Shown here in pieces: positions 20,259-26,173 of a stretch of DNA of 26,173 nt; position 1 is the first letter of the stretch; the number at the start of each line of letters is the position of its first letter. The DNA is from Silene noctiflora (Eukaryota; Streptophyta; Magnoliopsida; Caryophyllales; Caryophyllaceae). Below the pieces are notes generated by a model that was not told the origin of the DNA, did no database searches, and worked only from the letters and a program-made list of their open reading frames with translations. Where the stretch lies: the NCBI GenBank assembly GCA_009801015.1, contig VHZZ01001491.1:27594-53766 (forward strand), written 5' to 3'. Position numbers and translations under genes: made by a program.

Positions 20259-20597
20259 CTAAGTCTTACTTATCGTCACAAGCTTAAGACGGGGCGGATA
20301 GTAGCATGTGGCAATGAAACGGGTTGGCAGTGTGACAGTCTGATGGATGTCATTGATTGACATTTGAGGAATAAAAAACAATAAAACCTATTGTCTTCCC
20401 AATGGAGTGAAAAGCGTGCCAGCCCAAAATTAACCACCAAAATCAACTTTAACCTATCATCTCCCCATAATTCTCCATACATTTCAAACTTCTCCCATTA
20501 TCTCTTCTCAGAAAATAAACCGCCCTCTCTCCTTCCCTCTCTTGTTTCAAAATAAATCCATACAAACAAAACAAAACCGTCTACATTATCGTAAAAA
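20259..20597. other. Possible leader/promoter DNA, no gene seen
   Basis: Ordinary sequence becoming pyrimidine-rich at 20500-20550 (CCGCCCTCTCTCCTTCCCTC), as in a transcribed plant leader, just before the broken start at 20598. Confidence 0.35.
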
Positions 20598-20679
20598 ATG
20601 GTAACTAAGTAAGCGGCTAAGAGACAACCTTTGAAGAAAAATACAAGAGCGACAAAGCAAGTAGCCGACGTTGAAGGTG
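20598..20679 (+). pseudogene. Possible broken first exon (short basic N-terminus)
   Basis: ATG at 20598 gives M-V-T-K, then TAA at 20610-20612, and the frame resumes as AAKRQPLKKNTRATKQVADVEG up to a possible donor at about 20677-20680. A CT-rich leader upstream, an Arg/Lys-rich sequence and an intron-like TTTAGGGTTTCTG downstream suggest a once-real first exon. No following exon or family was identified. Confidence 0.3.
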
Positions 20680-21300
20680 GTAATTTTCATTGTTTTTCAT
20701 TGAATTTAATTTAGGGTTTCTGATTGTAAATTTTTTTTTTTTGGGGTTTTGATTGATAATTGTAAAAGATCGTCGACGCTTTAGTAAATATCGTCGACGT
20801 TTTTCATTCCAAAAGACGGTTTTGCCCTTTGTTCATCTCACTAACCAAACTTTTTTTCTCTCTAATTGAAAATTCTCCAAAAACACAAACAACCTTCACC
20901 ACCACCACCACCGCGCCACCAACACTGCCACCACTTCCTCCCTGTTGCCAGTTGCCGCCGACCACCACAAGAACCGCCACCAACAGTACCGCCACCAAAC
21001 AGTACGTTTTTCTCGTTTTTTTTTTTTTTTTTTTTTCCAAATTTGCTTAAATAAATTAGTTTTAATTGTTTATTTCACTTGCCCTTCCCTTATTGATGTT
21101 ATTAATCGATTATATGACTTTGATTTGAATGTAGTTGTTTCTATTTAGTTGTAATTAATTTAATTATTGAATTGAATTAGTTTACATTAGGTTTTGTTGT
21201 TTGTTGCTAATTTCTTGTTAATTACTTGTATGTTGTTGTTAATTGCATTGTTGTTTGTCGTTAGGGTAGTGTTATTGGTCAAATAGTATAGAATTTTTGT
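20680..21300. other. Low-complexity and leader-like DNA
   Basis: Contains CGTCGACG twice (about 20772-20779 and 20792-20800), a CCACCA-rich stretch (20896-21000) and an 18-20 nt T run near 21018-21036. Beyond that it is intron-like T-rich sequence. Frames through the CCACCA tract are compositional artefacts. Confidence 0.6.
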
Positions 21301-21311
21301 CAATTTTTGAT

Positions 21312-22028
21312 ATTTTTTTTTTGTTTTTTTTTTTTTTTTGTGGAAGGTAAGTATATTAATCTAAAAAAAGACGTTCAAAATACAATGCTAGTCTTATATA
21401 CAAAAAAGTAAAGCAAATAAATGACTAACTAATGGCAGCCAGCCATCTACAATCCTTGGCCGACATAGTACTAGCGTTTAATCTCAGAAGTCTTCCATGT
21501 ATATCCTGTCNAATGGNTCGAACAAGATACTCAGGCCTGATCACAGCATTCTGAACACGAGCATNATTTCTAGCTTTCCAAATTGCATACACCAAAGCCA
21601 CATGACAAGCTCCAATGAATTTCCTTTGTAGCTTTGTCTTNCCTCTGCCATTACTGAACCAGTGCACTAAATCTTTTAAAGGGAACAGAGTATGGAGCTG
21701 ATTCTGAAGTAATAGCAGACATTTTTTTGCTAAAAACGCAGTCATTGAACAGATGNAGATGAGTCTCANGTGAAATTCTGCAAAGGTCACACAGATCATC
21801 AATTTGAAGCCCCATATGAGTGAGCATGTCCTTTGTAAGAAGCTTTTGATGCATCCATGCCCAGAAAATAAAAGAACTCTTGGGAATGTTCAAATTATTC
21901 CAACAAACAAAACGCCAAGGAACCTTTGGAGCATGCTTCCTTAACCAGGTGTACCCTGCTGCTACAGAATAATCCTCATCAGAATGCAACCATTTTGTAC
22001 CAGTGTATGCTTGGCAAAATTTATGTAA
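21312..22028 (-). mobile_element. 5'-truncated LINE insertion with poly-A tail and 11-bp target duplication
   Basis: CAATTTTTGAT occurs immediately outside both ends (21301-21311 and 22029-22039), an 11-bp target duplication. The minus-strand 3' end is an A-rich tail, seen on + as T runs at about 21313-21340. The inserted sequence encodes the C-terminal part of a LINE protein. This is the classic result of target-primed reverse transcription with early termination. Confidence 0.88.
21425..22028 (-). pseudogene. LINE ORF2 C-terminus (zf-RVT region)
   Basis: The minus strand reads SVAAGYTWLRKHAPKVPW, then FVCWNNLNIPKSSFIFWAWM, QKLLTKDMLTHMGLQ, CDLC and HLFNDC. This is the reverse-transcriptase zinc-binding (zf-RVT) domain that ends plant LINE polyproteins. 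Near 21720-21790 the frame shifts. The tail continues with GACHVALVYAIWKARN and AKDCRWLAAIS to a stop at 21425. Single Ns (21511, 21517, 21565, 21641, 21756, 21769) lie inside. No reverse transcriptase or endonuclease domain is present, so it is inactive. Confidence 0.85.
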
Positions 22029-22069
22029 CAATTTTTGATGTTTGCATTGCCGAATTGGGGAAGGGGATG

Positions 22070-22346
22070 AACATGTTGAAACTCAACATTCGACCATGGG
22101 TCAAACGTTGAGTTTCAACGTGTGCACCATGGGAGAACGTTGAAACTCAACGTTGGTACCATGGTGAACGTTGAGTTTCAACGTTTGTATGAACGTTGAG
22201 TTTCAACGTTTGTCCATGGTTCAAACGTTGAAATTCAATGTTTGTTCCATGGTCGAATGTTGAAATTCAACGTTTTACCATGGTCCAATTTTGAATTTTT
22301 ACAATCGTCCATGGTCAGTTGTTGAATGTTTACATTTCGTCCATGG
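22070..22346. repeat. Array of short palindromes with CCATGG spacers, period ~32 bp
   Basis: Near-palindromes of the form AACGTTGARWYTCAACGTT recur at 22073-22089, 22104-22121, 22136-22154, 22167-22185, 22192-22210, 22224-22242 and 22256-22274, then two degraded copies. Between them CCATGG occurs at 22094, 22127, 22159, 22214, 22247, 22278, 22309 and 22341: steps of 31-33 bp, except where two palindromes (the fourth and fifth) are adjacent without a CCATGG. Copies are most perfect in the middle and decay toward 22346. Alternating AAACTC and GAGTTT cores mean successive units sit in opposite orientation in part of the array. Confidence 0.9.
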
Positions 22347-22382
22347 TTTAGTCAATTTTTTTTTTTTAAAACCGCATTTATA

Positions 22383-22762
22383 CTCTTTAATTGACGTTTT
22401 ATTGTTATTATTTACGTTTCGCATCGATGTCATGTATGTTATTACATTTTTTAGTTCGTTAAGGCATTAAAACCGTGTTTATTCATTGGAATTGGTTGAC
22501 TTTTGTAATTTTTTTACGTTTCTAGATCGATGTCGTGTTATTTTGACATTTTGTAGTTGTTTAATGAATTAAATCCGTGTTTATTGCTTGGAAGTGCCGT
22601 TTTATTGTAATTTATTACGATTTGTAATCGATATCTTGCATTTTGTAACATTTTTTAGTTGTTTAATGCATTAAAGGTGTGTTTATTGCTTATAATTGCC
22701 ATTTTTTGTTAATTATTAAGTTTTCGAGTTTTTTTCTAACATTTGTTAGTTGTTTAATGCAG
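22383..22762. repeat. Tandem repeat, ~102-bp period, upstream of the PMD ORF
   Basis: Diverged units carry TTTACG, ATCGATGTC, AGTTGTTTAATG and CCGTGTTTATT in the same order. The AGTTGTTTAATG anchor falls at about 22454, 22556, 22658 and 22749 (steps 102, 102, 91). The last unit ends TTTAATGCAG directly before ATGGGTGATC at 22763, so it could serve as a splice acceptor. Confidence 0.75.
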
Positions 22763-23804
22763 ATGGGTGATCGAAATAAGAGAGGAAAGAACATTATGAA
22801 AGCTCCACCTCTGCTTCCTAAACGCCGGCCATGATCGTACTTTTGGCCGGAATGTCACGTCTTCCAAGCGCCGGTTGCGTTTTGTGCAGACGCACCCACA
22901 TGCACCACCACTTAGAGAGCCGGTGACGATACCTACCTCCGGTCACGTGGCTAGTGATTCGGAGGAGGCGAGGTCACGGGAGTTAGTCGGTAGGTCCCGA
23001 CATATCGTGGAGGAGGAGTCGGAGGAGGAGGGACAGGAGTCGGAGGAGGATGTAGGTCAGTATCGGGTCGCAGTGAACCCGTTGTCACAAAGGTTGTTGA
23101 CTCAGAGGTTAGCTTGGGATCATAGAGGCCGATATACGAGTGGCCGGGAGACTTCCTCGAGCACGGAGAGGTCGAGGCCGAGGAGGGATACTTCGTGGAT
23201 CTTGAGAGGTCCTGTTGTTGGTGGTCCGAGTAACAGTTCCGTGTTACAGAGCTTTGGTGGTCATTTTGCGTTCGGTAGTTGGTCGGAGGCAAACCCGGAC
23301 TTGGTAAGGTCGTGGTTAAAGTGCTACGAGAAGCCGAGTGTTGTGAGGGACCTTAGACATATGGTGCTCCCGGAGGTTGTTCTCGGTAGGGTTGGTACGA
23401 TTCGACTTGGGGTTTTGAGATACTCTTTTACCACTAATCTAGACGAGAACCTTCTTAGTGCTTTTATCGAGAGGTGGCAGCCGGATACTAACACTTTCCA
23501 TATGCCTTTTAGAGAGATTAGTATCATGCTCCACAATGTTGAAAGGATTCTCTGGATACCGGCTAGTGGTGATAGGGTGTGTTTGGATGGTATGGGTGAG
23601 GAGGATGATCGGGATTTGAAGGTGAAGATAGCTCAATTTTTTGGAATTCCAGTTGACGATGTTAAACCACCTCGCTACAATAACGGTGGTTTATTGACGT
23701 CATACTTGAGGGAGGTTGTTGAATATGGGATTGACCATGACTCATTCCATGCGTACCTAATTAACTACATGTTTAACTTAAAATATTACATTAGAGGACA
23801 ATAA
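22763..23804 (+). pseudogene. Plant mobile domain (PMD) protein, truncated and frameshifted
   Basis: A MULE-associated plant-mobile-domain protein (the MAIN/MAIL-related 'aminotransferase-like' family). ATG 22763 begins MGDRNKRGKNIMKAPPLLP but stops at TGA near 22832; the next frame is open from 22800 (AGHDRTFGRNVTSSKRRLRF) to TAA 23804, so a one-base frame change near 22822 is likely. After an acidic stretch (EEESEEEGQESEED) the PMD starts at FGGHFAFGSWSEANPDLVRS and includes ENLLSAFIERWQPDTNTFHM and the Pro-rich site VDDVKPP. It ends abruptly at HAYL, where the reading frame runs into the 85-bp tandem repeat (about 23757). The second half of the usual domain is missing. Codon use is GC-richer than the surroundings. 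Confidence 0.75.
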
Positions 23805-24007
23805 TTAATTAAAAGACCATTAATTAAATAAAATCTAATACTTAATTAACTACATGTTTAACTTAAAATATTACATTAGAGGACAATAATTAATTAAAAG
23901 ACCATTAAATTAAATAAAATTTAATACTTAATTAACTACATGTTTAACTTAAAATATTACATTAGAGGACAATAATTAATTTAAAGACAACTAATTTAAA
24001 TAAAATC
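23757..24007. repeat. Tandem repeat, 85-86 bp, three copies
   Basis: Units begin TTAACTACATGTTTAAC and continue AAAATATTACATTAGAGGAC, with anchors at about 23765, 23850 and 23936 (steps 85 and 86). The array separates the PMD ORF (+) from the OTU/transposase ORF (-), and its first copy supplies the false C-terminus of the PMD ORF. Confidence 0.93.
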
Positions 24008-25475
24008 TCATAAACTGTCAAGTGACACGACTGTCGTAGTATCTACAATGGAGTTGTTTTGCCTTCTAAGACGTCTTCCCGGTGTCGCTCCCATGTAACC
24101 ATGCCAGTTCTCAATGTTCCTTTCATATAAGTTGTCTAGATGCGCGACACTAGGATCCCGGTATGTCAACCAAGCGGGATGAAGTTGTGGCATAGGAACA
24201 CTCTCGGGGGGCATCTCGAATGCAGTCGCATCCAATGATTATGGTAGAGCATAATCCACATAATACCAAACGGTTGTCGATCTACAACGTTGGACTTTAG
24301 TGGCAAGATGGTGTTGCAACTCCCGTGCCAATTTCTCGAACCATTTGGGCCATGTGTATGACCAATAATACATATTGTCCAGTTGAAAATTGTTGCATAA
24401 ACGAGCAAATGGTCATCACATATCCAATGGTCCACCCCACAACCAATCGAACGGAAGAACTCAACTCGTCTAAGACTCGCCTGATAACCTGTCAAACCGG
24501 TAGTCGATGATGGGAAATTTCTAAACATATCTCTGTATACATCGTCGCTCTTCATCTCCCGGGCACACCATTCACGCATGACAATATAGTCTCCCTCTTG
24601 CCCCCGTGCCGCATGAGATACAACCCGATATCCACAATGGCCGTCATCTTTAACATCTACCCAACCGTCAAAGTGGCCCCAAAGCTCCTCTGGTATACCA
24701 AATCGTTTAGACCATGACGATATAAGACCAATGGTGTACGTCCTTTCCAACGGAGCACCGGCCCCTCCTGCAGGAAAGTCACCGACTCTATGTTGTGCAT
24801 TTGTTGAACCGTCGGTGCTTGGTGTACCGAATAGCCTTTGGATATGCTCGAAACCGGACCTGTTTCTTGATGTAGAACCTCTTGGACGACCTCTCGGATG
24901 CTCATTAATAGGGGGCAGCAAAAGTTCTTCATCCTCCGCCCTCCGATAAACCGGTTCACTATTTCTCACACCATCAAGTAGTTCCTCCAAGACATCATTA
25001 TCATTTCTCGGCATTTGATCAACACTGTCGTACACCAATGTCTTCCAAAAGACATGAATATCCTCAAGATGAGCCCTCTGACCTCTACTCTGCAAAAAAC
25101 AAACCAAGTTACATGCACAAGGAAGTCCATGAGTCATTCGGAGCACGTGCCCACATCGATCCTCCAACCCGACGCCCAAACCTAGTCCTCTCATAAGTTC
25201 TTCCTCCATCTTCTGAATGGCCTTCGTGGACACGTTCCCTTGAAATAAGGAAAATGTACGAGATGTTATCCTTGGTCTATTCCTTGAATCTTCAAGCTCT
25301 TTTCTAATTTTTCGAGGGTTGACCTTCGAGCATTGAGTGGATACGTGACCACATGGTATCAAGTGTCAAATGACTACTTTTCAACCAAGCCTTCAATAGA
25401 GAATGAGCTGACTCAACACGGGAAGTTGTCGTGTTGCCAAGATGGAAACACTCATTTGTATTGCATGAAACAGGT
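24008..25475 (-). pseudogene. MULE transposase C-terminal half fused to an OTU-like cysteine protease
   Basis: The minus strand first shows HLGNTTTSRVESAHSLLKAW (25444-25385), the conserved block downstream of the MULE DDE core, then changes frame near 25315. The main frame (25362-24166, 398 residues) has KIRKELEDSRNRP, a SWIM-type zinc finger (CGHVLRMTHGLPCAC, residues 70-84), an AT-hook-like RGRPRG (157-162) and an OTU protease domain. The OTU domain has catalytic Cys in KDDGHCGYR (Cys243) and a probable catalytic His in LYHNHWM (His376). A frame change near 24233 leads to the last frame, ATAFEMPPESVPMPQLHPAW, ending at 24008. Cysteine-protease tails (Ulp1 or OTU type) are known on some plant MULE transposases. 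The DDE catalytic core is not present in the window. Confidence 0.8.
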
Positions 25476-25479
25476 TTCG

Positions 25480-25808
25480 TGGGAGAGTTTTGGCGATAAT
25501 TTTATCGATTACAACCCGTTCTTCGTATCCGATATAGATATTGAAATCAGTGATGATGCTTTCAATTGGCTAAACGTATAACATTCGATAATGGGTTTCT
25601 GTTGGTTAAAGCAACTAACGGGGCAAAAAACAGAAAAGATAAAGGCTTGTTGGGAAGTTATTTTCGATGTGCACGACATGGTTTACCACGGACAACCGAT
25701 GATCCCGAGAAGCAAAGGAGGTCTACTAAATGTTCATGCTTGTTCCGAATTCGTGCCGTTCAAAATTTCGTGCAGAAAAATGATCAAGTGGCGGTTGTTT
25801 GGAATATT
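25480..25808 (+). pseudogene. MULE transposase N-terminal DNA-binding (FAR1-like) fragment, plus copy
   Basis: After FGDNFIDYNPFFVSDID and SDDAFNWLN (to 25581) the frame changes by one base and continues FDNGFLLVKATNGAKNRKDK, LLGSYFRCARHGLP, STKCSCLFRIRAV and DQVAVV. This is the FAR1/WRKY-GCM1-type zinc-binding region that opens MULE transposases. It stops before the expected HNH. It lies opposite in direction to the C-terminal part at 24008-25475 and pairs with the inverted copy at 25845-26079. Confidence 0.7.
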
Positions 25809-26079
25809 GCTTTAATAGCGTTGATCAAACCCAATTCGGCACGTAATATTTCAAACAACCGCCACTTGATCATTTTTCTGCACGTAATTCTGAACGGCAC
25901 GAATTCGGAACAAGTATGAACATTTAGTAGACCTCATTTGCTTCTCGGGATCATCAGTTGGCCGTGGTAAACCATGCCGTGCACTTTGAAAATAACTTCC
26001 CAATAAGCCTTTTTCTTTTCTGTTTTTTGCCCCGTTAGTTGGTTTAACCAATGCAAACCCATTATCGAATGCTATACGT
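25574..26079. repeat. Large inverted repeat: two 235-bp arms, 36-bp loop
   Basis: Arms 25574-25808 and 25845-26079 are equal in length and, by my alignment, differ at about 17 of 235 positions with no gaps (about 93% identity). The loop is 25809-25844. Both arms encode the FAR1-like DNA-binding region of a MULE transposase, so a transcript across it would fold into a long hairpin. Confidence 0.93.
25845..26079 (-). pseudogene. MULE transposase N-terminal DNA-binding fragment, minus copy
   Basis: The inverted arm reads RIAFDNGFALVKPTNGAKNR, EKGLLGSYFQSARHGLP, STKCSYLFRIRAV and DQVAVV, then a stop. Against the plus copy it has Gln-Ser for Arg-Cys and Tyr for Cys at positions that look like zinc ligands, so it is the more damaged copy. 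It has the same orientation as the transposase C-terminal half at 24008-25475. Confidence 0.75.
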
Positions 26080-26173
26080 GTTAGACTTGGTTGATGATGC
26101 CAAGTTTAATTGTTATTTAATCATTTGCTTCTTAGTTAAATTGTTTAGCAAATTGAAGCATCCAATGATTGTT
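26080..26173. other. Window end, no feature
   Basis: A/T-rich sequence beyond the inverted repeat. The right end of the MULE-like region, if any, lies outside the window. Confidence 0.6.

Noticed and set aside
20804-21148. Several overlapping frames on both strands
   Set aside because: Caused by the CCACCA-rich tract and a long T run; no domain and poor codon structure.
22070-22346. CRISPR-like regular array
   Set aside because: The regular ~32-bp step resembles one superficially, but repeats are palindromes with a constant CCATGG spacer, there are no unique spacers or cas genes, and the context is plant nuclear DNA.
1-26173. LTR retrotransposon or tRNA genes
   Set aside because: No paired LTRs, primer-binding site, gag-pol motifs or cloverleaf with A/B boxes were recognised by eye.

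Overview
The window looks like nuclear DNA of a eudicot plant. It has GT-AG introns, two intron-rich genes with clear Arabidopsis counterparts, and a dense load of plant-type transposons (CACTA, DD39D mariner/Stowaway, hAT MITEs, Helitron-like ends, LINE, MULE). The MITE and repeat styles remind me of Caryophyllales (beet, spinach, quinoa relatives), but that is an impression and the species cannot be fixed from sequence alone. A few single Ns at about 8.3 kb and 21.5-21.8 kb indicate a draft assembly.

Layout. 1-628 is the end of a CACTA element with palindromic subterminal repeats. 629-2414 is AT-rich intergenic DNA with a Helitron-like 3' end at 2107. 2415-6767 is a complete but decayed plant mariner-like element bounded by TIRs and TA duplications. 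It holds a broken DD39D transposase on + and, unusually, a second broken gene on - that reads inward from the other TIR. 6770-8852 holds a second Helitron-like end and a Stowaway-like element that carries a receptor-like-kinase fragment and a nested hAT MITE with a perfect 8-bp duplication.

9280-18983 is the host-gene core. A nine-exon AP2 transcription factor gene (ortholog of Arabidopsis At2g41710, including the 9-nt microexon) runs on +. It converges on a ten-exon chloroplast PPR gene on - (ortholog of EMB2654/At2g41720). The two reconstructed coding sequences stay in frame through every junction (417 and 864 codons), and the neighbouring Arabidopsis locus numbers suggest conserved microsynteny. 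Their introns hold short Stowaway and hAT-like MITEs, and one PPR intron appears to use a GC donor.

19171-20258 is a terminal-inverted-repeat unit built of TTCAG-type tandem arrays around a long CAA microsatellite. 20598-21300 is leader-like and low-complexity sequence. 21312-22028 is a 5'-truncated LINE with poly-A tail and an 11-bp target duplication.

22040 to the end is a rearranged MULE-type region. In order it has an array of palindromes with CCATGG spacers at a ~32-bp period, ~102-bp tandem repeats, a truncated plant-mobile-domain ORF (+), 85-bp tandem repeats, the C-terminal half of a MULE transposase fused to an OTU-like cysteine protease (-), and a 235-bp inverted duplication of the transposase's N-terminal DNA-binding region. 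The DDE core is absent. The last feature could fold into a long hairpin RNA and recalls the architecture of Mu killer in maize.

The most interesting candidates are the second gene in the mariner element, the inverted FAR1-like duplication, the palindrome array, and the Stowaway-like element with a captured kinase fragment.
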